Of a stretch of 64,000 nucleotides of DNA, positions 48,009 to 59,552 are shown one piece after another. This stretch comes from Anniella stebbinsi. Its lineage: Eukaryota > Chordata > Lepidosauria > Squamata > Anniellidae. A model generated the notes under the pieces. The model did no database searches, had not been told where the DNA came from, and saw nothing but the letters and a program-made list of their open reading frames with translations. Every line of letters starts with the position of its first letter. Position 1 is the first letter of the stretch. The stretch spans positions 171,752,382 to 171,816,381 of the forward strand of contig JARDYH010000003.1 of the NCBI GenBank assembly GCA_029215795.1, given 5' to 3'. Position numbers and translations under genes: made by a program.

Positions 48009-48066
<58 letters not shown>
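47260..48066 (+). repeat. Unclassified GC-rich segment ending in (GATA)n
   Basis: GC-rich, single-strand-oriented segment with AATAAA near 47976 and a GATA microsatellite at 48001-48066 directly after it. The arrangement looks like the 3' end of a retroposon, but I find no coding motif. Frames at 47263-47551 on both strands are shadows. The class remains open (retroposon 3' end, LTR or composite). Confidence 0.4.
48001..48066. repeat. (GATA)n microsatellite
   Basis: About fifteen GATA units after one AGATAGATTA variant. Confidence 0.95.
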
Positions 48067-49807
48067 TGTGTCTTGTCTCTTTATTTCCCCCCTCATCCCC
48101 CCGCAACTTTAAAATATGTGTTGGGTATATGTACTGATTCTTGGCAATGTGTCCAGGTATCAATACTATTAATAATTCCAACTTTCAAAATGATTTATTT
48201 GTTACTATTTAAAACAGAAAGCTATAGTTTCTCTCTCCCCCCCCCCTTCTTCTCTTAAGCCATACTAGCATCTATATATCCCTACCTTTTGGGCAGTGCA
48301 TACTTAGTGGTACCCCATATTTCTGTTAAGATTAGCTTGCAGGTGTGAAGACATTTCATTATATTTCCTTGCGGAAAAGATTTAAGATGGAAAACAGGAT
48401 TAGAAACACATGAATGAAAAAAGCTAAAGGAAAAAAAAGAACGGCAAAATAGATAAAGGCTATAAGAGGAAAAGTAGATGCTTACATTTGGCAAAATAGC
48501 CTCTATAATGATTATCCCTCTCTGCAGTCTAGGGGAAAATAACCCCAAATATAAATCAAATTTTCTTAGGGAATACATCTATTGATTGACCTTCTACTGC
48601 AGTGTTTGCCAGCCAGCAAAATGCCCCACTCCACCAGCCATATTGAGCTACTAAAGTGAACATTAAAGTATGGCATTAATATTTAGGACTGGGGGGAGAA
48701 ACCCTGATTCATATCAACGTAAGATGAAAGTGGAGAACTCTATCAGATGATAGGCAAAAGCAATTAGTAAGGAAAACTTTATGTTAATGAGGCACCAGAG
48801 CTTGGTAGGTCAACTTAATTATGCATATTTAGCTTGGCTTGCAGCACAGTACGTATACCTTCGGAGATTAATCTGAGAGCACATGGAACTATTAAGCTGT
48901 AAGATATTCTTGCTACTCTCCATAGTTTTTGTCCTACATTTATATAATTATGTACATTCAAGGCTCAGTGGTATGTTCTTATTAATTTTGTGGTCGAGGG
49001 ATAGAAGTTCTGTTTATTAAGCAGGCCCTTTAAAAAAGCAATTGCCTTTGTATGTTGGTTCTCTTGAAAGTCATACAATAAAAATATATATGTGGTTGTG
49101 ATTTTTTTAAAAAAAAAAATTGGGCTGCAGAATTAGTGTTAAAGATGACAACTTCTTAAGAACTCAAGCCCAATTTACAAACCTTCCACTGGTCTCTGAC
49201 TTCATTGAGACTCACACAGTCACTTTCAAGTTTCAACATGGCCAGGCTATACATGTGAAACCAGTGGGCAGTCATTTCCATGACTGAGTAAGCACTTCAT
49301 GCCATAGCTAAAACACATTTGCTTTTGCATTATAACAGGTGTGTGTCAGGTTGAGGTCTCTGAGACCTTTATTTCCCCCTTATCATGTCAGTAAACATAA
49401 AATCCGTGTAAAGATTTTGGACACTAATCGCACAGAGTTGGCTTTGTACTGCAGCTTTCGTACTTGAGTTTTTCCCAGCAGTGCTTTAGAAATCAATGAA
49501 TGAAAATCTGATAGTGTAGTGACTGTGTTGGCAAACAGTGGACACTGTGCAGTGCAGAAGCTGACAGGCAGTCTTGAATACTAAAGACAGTTCAACTGAG
49601 GAAGCGTATCTTGAGGCTTTTCTCTTCTCATTCCTCCTGCCTCCTGGCACTTCTAGGAAGCTCTAATTTCCAGATGGCCCCTACTGGAGATGGAAAAAAG
49701 AAGTTCTCTGGTGTTTCTTTTGAAAGTCTGACTCTCTCTCACACTCCCTGTGTCTATTTTATTTATTTTACTATAGTCTGTACTACCCACAGTTAAATGT
49801 AGTCTTG
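48067..49807. other. Non-coding stretch, nothing recognised
   Basis: No gene found. About 48750-48950 is AT-rich, repeat-free sequence with TTAATTATGC-type words, a possible conserved non-coding segment (inference only). Confidence 0.4.
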
Positions 49808-50395
49808 GAGCCTATCTACACAGTACCTTAAAACGTTTTAAATATTATTTTAAAACATTCCAAATAGGTGCGTTCCAAAACGTCTTAGGCCACATTAAGG
49901 AGTACTTGCATTACAGGAGAAAAAATCTTCAGTCTTCAAAGCGGTGTGTGCGGTCTCACACTCTTCTGTCCGTCTCTTTCTGTTTTGTTTTTACAGTGAG
50001 TTTAGGGCAAGGCGTTGTGGGCGCTGTAGTTCACTTGCCCACTTCCTCCTTAGTTCCCCTTTCATTCCCTAGCTTTCAATGAGTATAGGGCTAAGCATTG
50101 TGGGTGTTGTAGTTCACTCACCCACTTCCTCCTTAGCCCCTCTTTTTTCCCCACCAATCAACGGCTAAGCATTTGGGTGCTGGTAAACGAAGCACTGCCC
50201 CCACAAATCACAAACGGTAAGGAAGGACACATTATTTTACTTAAAATGATTTATTAAAAGTAAAAACCGTTGTATATAGCTGAAGTGAGTTTTAAAAAAC
50301 CTCGGGTATACAACGTTCAAGGGAGTGCGTCATGTGGCCCAAAGAGTTTTCGTAACCCTTAAAAAATGTTACAAAGCTAGTGTGTAGATCGGCTC
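49808..50395. mobile_element. Long relative of MITE family A
   Basis: A 588-bp element with ends GAGCCTATCTACACAG and GTGTGTAGATCGGCTC. The left 14 bases are those of the copy at 21627. Both subterminal regions carry TTTTAAA/AAACGT words. The interior includes a near-duplicate pair (GTTGTGGGCGCTGTAGTTCA and TTGTGGGTGTTGTAGTTCA). No open frame, so it is also non-autonomous. Confidence 0.65.
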
Positions 50396-50537
50396 TCAGA
50401 CAATGGTATCTTTGGACCCAGTTTGAGTGTAGGTCTTTGAGGTAAGTTTCAGCCAGCATTCCACATAAAATGTGCTGTGAATGCAGGAGCTCTGCTCTGA
50501 AACATGTGAAGGAGCAAGAGGAGTGCCTTTAAGCATA

Positions 50538-50540
<3 letters not shown>

Positions 50541-50578
<38 letters not shown>

Positions 50579-51387
50579 TATTTATTTCATTTCTAACCCG
50601 CCTCTCCATCCAGATCGAGGTGGGGAACAACAATAAATATAAATATAAAAACAATAAAATAGATAAACCATTAAAATAAAAACAAATACATTATTAAAAA
50701 CATCTTAAAATTAAACTGGGTAGGCCTGCCGGAAGAGAGCAGTCTTCATGGCTTTCTTAAATTCCAGAAGACTGCTAATTTGTCGAATCTCCTCTGGCAG
50801 GCCATTCCACAGCCTGGGAGCGACAGAAGAGAAGGTCCTCTGGGTAATACTCGTCAGCCTAGTTCTGGCTGACTGGAGTAAATTCTTCCCAGAGGACTGA
50901 GTGTGCAGGGCGGATTATACGGGAGAAGGCGATCCCGCAGGTAACCTGGACCCAAACCATGTAGGGCTTTAAAGGTAATAACCAACACTTTATACATCAC
51001 CCGGAAACTAATGGGCAGCCAGTGGAGTGATTTTAAGATTGGTGTTATGTGGTCACCCCTAGGTGTACCGGTGGCCAACCTGGCTGCCATATTTTGAACT
51101 AATTGAAGTTTCCAAAATAGGCACAAAGGTAGCCCTATGTACAGTGCATTGCAGAAGTTGAGCCTTGAAGTTACCAGTGAGTGCACTACCGTCTTTAGGT
51201 CTTCCAACTCTAGGAAGGGGCGCAGCTGGCATATCAGCCGAAGCTGATAGTAGGCACTCCTGGCCGTCGCATCCATCTGGGCTGTCATTTGGAGCGACGG
51301 ATCCAGGAGCACCCCCAAGCTGTGAACATAGTCTTTCAGGGGGAGTGTAACCCCATCCAGAACTGGTTGACACACCTCATCCAGCCC

Positions 51388-51389
<2 letters not shown>
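50541..51389 (-). mobile_element. L2-like LINE 3' end, 5'-truncated
   Basis: Reverse-strand LINE of the CR1/L2 group. It has an ATT tail at 50541-50576, a 3' UTR containing the complement of CATTTCTAACCCGCCTCTCC, and the C-terminal RT region. On the minus strand that region encodes LGVLLDPSLQMTAQ, RSAYYQLRLICQLRPFL, FCNALYIGLPL, LQLVQNMAARLATG and LPISFRVMYKVL. A 73-bp piece present in the neighbour (52229-52301) is missing here, with CCT at the junction. The 5' end abuts the tail of the next copy. The frame running through both, with a stretch of isoleucines, is an artefact. Confidence 0.9.
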
Positions 51390-51430
<41 letters not shown>

Positions 51431-54300
51431 TATTTATCACCCGCCTCTCCCAACGGATCGAGGCGGGGAACAACACCAAACACAAAATACAAAAACTGAT
51501 TAAAAGCAGATAAAACCAGTACATCATTAAAACACCAATAAAACACCAATAAAACACTTTAAAATTCATCTAGGTAGGCCTGCCGGAAGAGATCAGTCTT
51601 TATAGATCTTTTAAATTCCTGAAGACTAGTAAGTTGGCGAATCTCTCCCAGCAGGTCATTCCACAATCTGGGAGCGGCAGAAGAGAAGGTCCTCTGGGTA
51701 ACGGTTGTCAGTCTAGTTCTTGTTGACTGTAATAAATTCTTCCCAGAGGACCTGAGCGTGCGGGGCGGATTGTATGGGAGAAGGCGATCCCGTAAGTAAC
51801 CTGGACCCAAACCATGGCTTTAAAGGTAATAACCAACACTTTGTACTTCGCCCGGAAACTGATTGGCAGCCAGCGAAGAGATTTTAAAACTGGTGTAATG
51901 TGGTCACCCCTAGATGTACCGGTGACCAACCTGGCTGCCATATTTTGAACTAATTGAAGTTTCCGGACTAGGCACAGAGGTAGCCCTATGTACAGCGCAT
52001 TGCAGAAGTCGAGCCTCGAAGTTACCAGTGCGTGCACTACTGATTTTAGGTCTTCCAACTCTAGGAAGGGGCGCAGCTGGCGTATCAGCCGAAGCTGATA
52101 GTAGGCACTCCTGGCAGTCTCATCTATCTGAGCTGTCATTTGGAGCGACGGATCCAGGAGCACCCCCAAGCTGCGAACACAGTCTTTCAGGGGGAGTGTA
52201 ACCCTATCCAGAACTGGTTGACACACCTCCAACCCCAGGTTGTGGCCCTTGACAGTAAGCACCTCCGTCTTGTCTGGATTCAGCTTCAGTTTGTTTTTCC
52301 TCATCCAGCCCATTACCGCCTCCAAGCATTCATTCAGAGGAGATACACTATCCTTAGCTGATGCTGTTGTCGAAGGCATAGAGAAATATATTTGGGTGTC
52401 ATCAGCGTATTGATAGCACCCCGCCCCATGCCTCCGGATGATCTCTCCCATCGGTTTCAAGTATATATTAAACAGCATTGGGGATAGGATGGCACCTGGT
52501 GGTACACCACATAGCTGCTCCTTCTTTGAAGAGCAACTATCCCCAAGCATCACCATCTGGAACCTGCCCGAGAGGTAGGACCGGAACCACTGAAGCACAG
52601 TGCCCCCGAGTGCCAATTCCCTCAGGCGTTCCAGAAGGATACCATGGTCGATGGTATCGAAAGCCGCTGAGAGGTCCAGGAGTACCAACAGGGACACACT
52701 CCCCCTGTCAATACTTAAGCGTAGATCATCCACTAAGGCGACCATAGCAGTCTCAACTCCATATCCTGCCCTGAAGCCAGTTTGAAATGGGTCTAGAAAA
52801 TCTGTATCATCCAAAACTGCTTGGAGTTGGAAGGCAACCGCCCTCTCGATCACCTTGCCCAAAAACGGAAGATTTGATACTGGCCTATAGTTATTAAAGT
52901 CCAGGGTATCCAGGGAGGGCTTTTTTTAGAAGCGGCCGTACTACCGCTTCTTTTAAACATGATGGAAAACTCCCCTCCCTGAGAGATGCATTAATAATAT
53001 ATTGTAATTGTGATCTAACTGCATCTCCTCCCTGGGCGACCAGCCAAGAAGGACAGGGATCGAGAGGGCAAGTCGTCCTCCTCACTCGACCAAGCAGCTT
53101 GTCCACGTCCTCGGTACTCACCAACTGAAACTGATCCAGTGTAATTCTACTCGCGGAGTTGCTGGACACTCCATTGTCAGCCTCTGCTATAACGACAGCA
53201 TTTAAGTCGGCTCTTATCCGAGAGATTTTATCTGTGAAATGATTGTTAAAGGCATCACAGCGAACTACTGAAGGCTCTAACATCGGGTTCGGGGTGAAGG
53301 TGCCTGAGTTAGACCCCTCACCATCCTGAACAGTTCTGCTGGACACGAATTCACAGATGCAATGCGTGCAGAGAAGAAAGCTTTCTTCGTTGCACTTATT
53401 GCCACTCCATAGGAACGAAGATGTTCTCTATGTCGTGTCTTGTCGGATACAAGTCGAGTTTTCTGCCATCGTCGCTCCAGTCGTTGCCCTTCCCGCTTCA
53501 ACTCCCTGAGATCTTCAGTATACCAAGGTGCCTGATTAGGAGCGGGTCGGAGAGGATGTTTGGGGGTGACCGTGTCATGTTTGTCATGGATGCCATGAAC
53601 TCCCGAGCTGCACCTGACAAACCGGTCTCGAATGGGATGTTGAAGTCGCCCAGGACCAAAAGCCTGGGCGAATCCAACACCAGCTCCGAGATCAGTTCCG
53701 TGAGCTCGGCCAGGGAGTCTGATAGGCAGTGGGGGGGCCGGTACACTAACAGAATCCCTAGTCTATCCCTGGTCTTCAGACTCAGGTACACACACACGAT
53801 GTGATTCAATTCACGGACAGGAAGTCTGGTCAGGTTAAGATTATCCTTGTAGACCACAGCTACTCTGCCACCCACCCACCGCGCCCACTATCCCTCACCT
53901 GCTCACTAACACAGTACCCAGCGGGAGGGCATGGGCCCATGTCGGGCCACTGTCATGTCCCAGCCAGGTCTCTGTGAGACATGCCAGGTCGGCCTTCTCA
54001 TCTAGAAGAAGATAATGGATGATGTTTGTTTTATTTTTAACCGACCTGGTATTACATAGGAGCAAGGAGAGGTTCTTTGGGTGGCCTGGTTCGTTCTCCA
54101 AGATCCCCGGGGTAGCAGGGCGACTGGAAGGTAAGATAGGTGTTAGATATCTACCTCTCCTTCCCCTGTAACGGCATTTCGCCCTGCTATCGCTATATCT
54201 CCCTTTGCCCTGCACAACACAAATTGCCACTCCCTGACACAGTCTAACTGCTGTTCAGCTGGCTCCGATGTTGTCACTCCAGCCTCTGTTCAGCCTGGGC
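51390..54300 (-). mobile_element. L2-like LINE, nearly full length, broken
   Basis: Reverse-strand retrotransposon with tail (ATT)n at 51388-51430 and one ORF2 in pieces. The N-terminal endonuclease at about 54200-53900 has LLLCNTRSVKNKTN and LTETWLG; 53875-53500 has VAVVYKDN and LLVLGDFNIPFE. A linker at 53500-52894 includes PCPSWLVAQGG. RT at 52862-51708 has FRAGYGVETA, LLDLSAAFDTIDH, GVPPGAILSPMLFNIY (family GVPQG, so one change), the catalytic YADDTQIYF and NPDKTEV. The C-terminus to 51559 has RLWNDLLGEIRQL and FKRSIKTDLFRQAY. A 4-bp deletion near 51815, seen against the neighbouring copy, shifts the frame. Other frame breaks lie near 52870 and 53880. Non-functional, but all domains are represented. 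Confidence 0.92.
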
Positions 54301-54410
54301 TTCTCAGGAGGAGAGTGGGGGAGGGGAAGGCTACGATGTCCTGTTTGCCTCTTTCTTTTCCTCTCCACTCTGCTGTTGTCACTCCAGCCTTTGTTCAGCC
54401 TGGGCTTTAC
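54266..54410 (-). repeat. Tandem pair in the LINE 5' region
   Basis: GTTGTCACTCCAGCCT, followed by GTTCAGCCTGGGCTT, occurs at 54273-54303 and again at about 54374-54406, roughly 101 bp apart. It lies just upstream of the minus-strand LINE coding region, the place where some LINEs carry repeated promoter monomers. Promoter function is inference. The + strand frame at 54268-54552 is a by-product. Confidence 0.6.
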
Positions 54411-54574
54411 GTCTCACCCCTCAATAAAAACTGCCAGAGCTGCTCACTCTTTTTGGATTAGAGGAGTGGGGATTCCAAGTCAGAGGAACTGGCTTTCAGG
54501 CTGGCTTGCACCTCAACAGGTAGTTAATTTCAAAATCAGAATGCAGTTTTAAAATAAGACTACTGGAACAAATT

Positions 54575-54660
54575 CCTTAACAGCGTAATCCTGTATACGT
54601 GTCTTCTAAGGAGTAAGTCCCATTTTGTTTAGTGGGGCTTGCTTCCAGGTAAATGGTTAT
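54575..54660 (+). repeat. Short MITE-like repeat, family C
   Basis: AGCGTAATCCTGTATACG, GGAGTAAGTCCCATTTTG and GTGGGGCTTGCTTCC parallel the copy at 9209-9283. Confidence 0.5.
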
Positions 54661-54661
54661 A

Positions 54662-54800
54662 GAAGCCTTTCCCAACCTGGTGTCCTCCAGAACTTTTGGA
54701 CTATAACTCCTATCATCCCTGACTACTGATCATGCTGGCTGGGGCTGAAAGGAATTGTAGTACAAAACATATCGAGGATACTGGATTAGGGAAGGATTGC
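54662..54800. repeat. Palindromic MITE, family B
   Basis: CCTTTCCCAACCTGGTGTCC and GGACTATAACTCCTATCATC at the left; GGGGCTGAAAGGAATTGTAG and AGGGAAGGATTGC at the right. Imperfect foldback, related to 6850-6980. Confidence 0.7.
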
Positions 54801-56059
54801 AGTTTAAACTTCAGATGTGATAAATATAGAAAATATTTAACTAGGTGGTCCTAGTTAACTGAGAACTGAGAAGTTACACTGCCTCTGTTTGCTTTGTCTG
54901 GAAAATTTCCAACCTTTTACTGTCAATTTTTGTGATGTCCAAAATTTCCACAAGAACATACTTGATACTAAACTTTTAGAACAAACCTGAAACATTGTGA
55001 TGTGTGTGTGTGTGTGTGTGTGTGTTCTTACTATGCTCCTTTTCTCCCGCTGAGAAGATACATAAATTATTGTTGGTCATCTGCATATACTATTTGTTTC
55101 CATGGTCTGATTTGATCATAGACGTTAATTTTACTGCTACTCCAAGCTGCATGTTGCTGTTGTTGTTTTGAACAGACAAGGAATGTAATTTACTGATTTC
55201 AGTGACAGCAGGTTGAAAGCACAATATTTACTCAGTTGGCAATGGCAACTGCAGATATTTCTCCATGGACCCCTTGAGAGACCTTTTTATTGCTGTTCAT
55301 CATCTTTTGATTTTTATTTCGTGCTGTTTATTATCGCAACAAGAGTTGGAGGTTACAGCTTCTAGTGATGCTCCAAGGGACTGATTTTACCTAGCCATTG
55401 TGCACAGATATTATGAATGAAACAGCCAACGGACAGTTACTGCATGTGTCCAGTCCATGGCAATGTCTTCGTTGATTTTAAGCTTCAAAATCTTATGCAT
55501 GTTTACCTGAAAGATTGCATCGGATTTAGTGTATTTAGAGTCTGAGCTTTTCAGTTTTCATCCTGTGTAATCTGGATCAAGCTTGTCAGCTCTAAGGGGA
55601 CTGACTTGAACTTGGCAGAGCAACAGCTCAGAAGTCAATGGAGCTACAATGAATTACGCTACAGGCTCTCTTGGGTGGCAGTTTTCTCAGCCTATTTGCT
55701 CCATAGTTGTCCTTTTCGTCAGCTGAACTGGTTCAGAATACGTAGCTGGAGGATTGGAGCATCAAGATCTATAGTCTGCTATATTTTAGTCTTAAGTGTA
55801 TCATTTGGTTGTTTGTGTGTGCACATTTTACCAATAATTTAGACAAACACTTTAGCTTGTTGAAATGCGGATCAACTCAACCCACTGTTCATCTTCTTTT
55901 TAGTTTCATTTATTATATTGTGCCATCAATGTGCATAATATTTACAGAGTAGAATAAGTAAGAAAAGGCAGACCCCTATCCTAATAAATGTAGGGGAGGA
56001 GAGAACAGAGGGAAGATAAGAGATGGAGAGATAAAGGATAACAAGTAACATGAGATTTC
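54801..56059. other. Non-coding stretch with (TG)n
   Basis: TG microsatellite at 54999-55024. Otherwise no gene or repeat recognised; the open frame at 55606-55842 has no family features. Confidence 0.45.
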
Positions 56060-56170
56060 CAGCTGAGTAGCTGTGTTAGCCTGTTGCAGCAAAAACAACA
56101 AAGTTGTGTGGCACCTTGAAGTCTAACACATTTATTTTAGTATAAGCTTACATGGACTATGTTCTGTGCA
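56060..56170. repeat. Interspersed repeat, class not assigned
   Basis: AGCTGTGTTAGCCTGTTGCA, GTGTGGCACCTTGAAGTC and TTTATTTTAGTATAAGCTTA form a sequence I recognise as a common reptile interspersed repeat. I cannot assign its class with confidence. Confidence 0.45.
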
Positions 56171-57229
56171 GTGACACACATGATTGCTTCATGTGCAGCT
56201 AGATCGTAGCTCACCACTTGCCTAAACATGCCACTGCAAAGCTCTTGGAAAAAAGGGTTCATAGAGCACATAGTGGTGGGCCAGGTCTCTCAAAATTCTC
56301 AGAAACAGATTTTTTTAAAAAATAATATCTGAAGACGTTTGTAAACACCAAACCTCGGGATGGTTGCCCTCAGCCCTGCCTGCCTGTTCTACCTGCATCC
56401 CTTTCCAAAGGGCACTTATCTTTGTCAGCGGCAGGGGAGACGCTAGTAGGATGGAAGGCTTTTTTGGGCATCTCATTCTGAATGATTAGGCTGGCTACTT
56501 ACAAATTGCCCCCACAAGAGGAAATGCATCACCCCAAAAAGAGGTCAAAAGAGGACAGTGATTGGCCTAAAATTGGCATAGGCTGATGAATATGTACAGA
56601 TGCAAATGTAGACATTGGCATTATAATTGAAATAGAAAGACAATATATTGCAATGTTATGTGGAAGACTGTGACCAGGTGACCTGTGTGCCTTCCTGATC
56701 TGTCTACTGTTCAGATGTTAACTGTTGATAGATGGTAATTTTTAAGGTTCTTTATCTTTACATGGGAATTGAAAAGAAACCCTTTGAAATAGAAGACTCC
56801 TTCAAATAGACAAAAGTCCTCTGACAACCCTTCAAATAGAGCACTCTCCCCTGTAAAAGAGGACACATGGCCACCCTAAATGCCAGACCTTACTTAGAAG
56901 CAAGTGGTTTGTAGTTTCTTCCTCTTTTTCCCATCTTAGTTCAATAATTTGGAAGGCATAGGAGCCCATAAGTGCTATGAACATCAGCAAGATATGAAGC
57001 TTCTAAACATGCTCAGAAGCTTCCATGCTTAAGAATGAGAGGCCTCCAAAGCCTCTATTATCGTTAGGAAGCCTTTCTTGCCACCTTATCCCTCCTCCCT
57101 TTTATATAAGTAGGTTTTGGAGGACAATCTGACAGGAAGTTTACATTTTGGTGGTCAAGATGAACTGGGTCTATATCATCAGCTAATGCAGGCACTAATA
57201 TTAGCACCATTTTCTCTATGGAGATCTGA
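56171..57229. other. Non-coding stretch, nothing recognised
   Basis: No gene or clear repeat. Confidence 0.45.
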
Positions 57230-57413
57230 TACAAAGCTTATAGCTTTTTAAAGTTATTATAGTGGTTTTAAATGTGTGTGAATATTGTATGTTTTTGCTG
57301 TTTAAATTTTTGTATATTGTTTTCAATTGTTTTAATCTTATGTGAACCGCTCAGAGAGCTTCGGCTACGGGGAGGTATACAAATGTAATAAAATAAAATA
57401 AATAAATATATGA
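57230..57413 (+). mobile_element. LINE/SINE 3' tail
   Basis: TTTTAATCTTATGTGAACCG, CAGAGAGCTTCGGCTACGGG and GAGGTATACAAATGTAATAA, then an AATA tail: the common 3' end shared by L2-like retroposons of reptiles. 5' limit unclear. Confidence 0.6.
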
Positions 57414-57649
57414 AGATTATAAGGAGCAAAGTTCCACGCTACTATCATGAAAACTTAGATTATTCAAGAATGTTTTCCTGAACCATTTTTTTTAAATCAA
57501 AACTTTTATTGTTAAATGCAACTTTCAGTGGCAAAATATGGGAATGGATTTTGACCCACAAAGGACTGTTATGGTGTTCATGTCTCTGTAGAACAGGAAT
57601 ACCAGTTCTAGAACTATTTCATTGAAAGGTAATTTCAATGGAAGACCAT

Positions 57650-57862
57650 AAGAACACAAGAAGATCAGACCAAGGGCCCATTGTGTCCAACATTTTGTTC
57701 CCACAGCGGCCAACCAGCTGCCTCTGGGCACTCTGCAACTAGGTCATGAGTGGAATAGCACCATCCCACTCACGTTGCTGAGTGACCGGTATACAGAGAC
57801 ATACTATCCATGATACTGGAGTAGCATATAGCCATCATGACTAATTGCCATTGATATTATAG
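57650..57862 (-). mobile_element. CR1-type LINE 3' end, reverse strand
   Basis: CATAAGAACACAAGAAGATC, then CAAGGGCCCATTGTGTCC and CCCACAGCGGCCAACCAG: the reverse complement of a CR1-like 3' UTR ending in TTCTTATG. Same family as 33930-34373. Confidence 0.7.
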
Positions 57863-58084
57863 ACAATTTGTCAAAAGACACAGGGAATGGATTCCTTTAC
57901 AACACTGGAGTACCTTGTTTATGCAGAAAACTTCATAAATATCCTTTTCATTCTTCTTGGGTGGTTGCTAGGAGTCCCATAGGATATAACAAAGCATTTT
58001 CTGCCCATCCCCTTGGTGCATGTACTTGGATGCACAGAAGATCAGCATACCTCTCAGAGGCAGGGTTCCTATCAAATTGAACTA

Positions 58085-58235
58085 CTGGTGAACACAAGTG
58101 GATGGTTGCTATTGGGCTCCTGTCCTGCTTGTGGGATTCCCATAGGCATCTGATTGGTCACTGTGCAAACCGAATGCTAGACTTTTGTTTGATCCAGCAC
58201 AGCTCTTCCTATGTACTTAAACACAAAATTTTACA
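58085..58235 (+). repeat. CR1-like 3' end remnant
   Basis: TTTGATCCAGCACAGCTCTT, followed by CCTATGTACTTAAAC, resembles the extreme 3' end of the same CR1-type LINE on the + strand; upstream sequence is diverged. Confidence 0.4.
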
Positions 58236-58267
58236 CTTTGAAGAAAGGAATCCTGTTTCCTAGGCAT

Positions 58268-58440
58268 TATAGATTCATTATTTATCTATTTATATTTATT
58301 AAATTCTATATTTCTATCATGCCTTTCCACCAAAACAACTCAAGGCAGTTAATGTGAATAAAATGCAGGTTAAAATGCTCTTGATTAAAACATAACATTA
58401 AAAAAAATCAATGATAAACACAAGAAATAAACAGCATCCA
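58268..58440 (-). repeat. L2-like 3' tail, reverse strand
   Basis: TTTATCTATTTATATTTATT, CTATCATGCCTTTCCACC, CTCAAGGCAGTTAATGTG and an A-rich stretch, the reverse complement of an L2-type 3' end. Confidence 0.5.
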
Positions 58441-59194
58441 ACCAGTGAAAAAACTTTCAACAACAAACGAGCTTACATGTCCTTGTGTGTGTAGAACTTT
58501 CATATAGACAGTGAAAGCATGATCCAGCTACAGTGAAGCATTTTAAACAACCATTGATTTTAAGGGGAAAGTTAAGCATACTTTGGTGAGTAAATAGAGA
58601 TGGGTTAAAAGTCTTTTGCTTTTGCAGACCACAAAATATCACTTTAAATCACTTTGTTCTTCTTCTGGCAGTGCACCCTTTTAAATGCATATTTTGTGAA
58701 TCAAAAGTGTCCTACCAAATAGCTGGGGGTGTTTTCCTGTTAGTTTGAATGTCAGGAGCCTGTATTGATTTACATGTGAGATCAAGAGAAGAAGTCGTTC
58801 AATAAAGCAGTAGGAAGTAAAGTAGTGTCAGGAGAGAATTTTAGTTGTCAGAATTCCAAACATCAGGTTTATTAGACTTTTGCTTGTACTTAATAGCTCC
58901 TCTGGGGATACCAGTCAGTAACAAGTGCTTAGCCAGTTCTGGCATGAGATTTAGCAAAGGCATCTTCTAGGTAAGTTAGTTGCTGATAGGGAAACATCAC
59001 ATCTGTAAGTAGGGACAGCTTCCTGCTGTTTCTGTTGTGCTACCTCCTGCCAATATGTATAATGCTTTGCCAGACTTCTTGGAAATCAAGCGATGTGGTA
59101 TTTATCTATTTTCTCGTCGAATTGCAAAAATATAGTGTTTCGTTGCTTGTTATGTATTCTGTGTACCACATTAATTCTGAAAAAGCAACATATA
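58441..59194. other. Non-coding stretch, nothing recognised
   Basis: No gene or clear repeat. Confidence 0.45.
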
Positions 59195-59350
59195 GATTCC
59201 TTAAAGCAGGGGTAAGAAAAAATAGGTCTCCAGATTTTTTTGAACTTCAGCTCCCAGCATTCCTAATTATTGGCCATTCTGGCAGGGACTTCTGGGAGTT
59301 GAAGGCTAAAATACCTGGAGATCTACCTTTTGCTGCCTCCTGCTTTAAAG
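59195..59350. repeat. Palindromic MITE, family B
   Basis: AAAGCAGGGGTAAG at the left and CCTCCTGCTTTAAAG at the right. Inner arms are AACTTCAGCTCCCAGCATTC and CTTCTGGGAGTTGAAGG. Foldback related to the other family B copies. The open frame at 59035-59412 runs through it and is not a gene. Confidence 0.6.
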
Positions 59351-59516
59351 CATCCATAACAAAATGTTTTGCAAAGATTGGACTAAATGTGATGCAACAT
59401 AGACAGCAGTAAACATTGGAAAGTTTTTTTTTTTTTTGAAGGCCAGGGTTATTATTATTTTATTGTTTCAATGGTGTGAAAATTAACAATGTCTTCTTCA
59501 TCTATTCTACTTGTTG

Positions 59517-59517
59517 A

Positions 59518-59549
<32 letters not shown>
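59517..59549. repeat. (AAT)n microsatellite
   Basis: About eleven AAT units. Confidence 0.95.

Positions 59550-59552
<3 letters not shown>

Noticed and set aside
48001..48066. CRISPR-like or regulatory array
   Set aside because: A simple GATA microsatellite without spacers.
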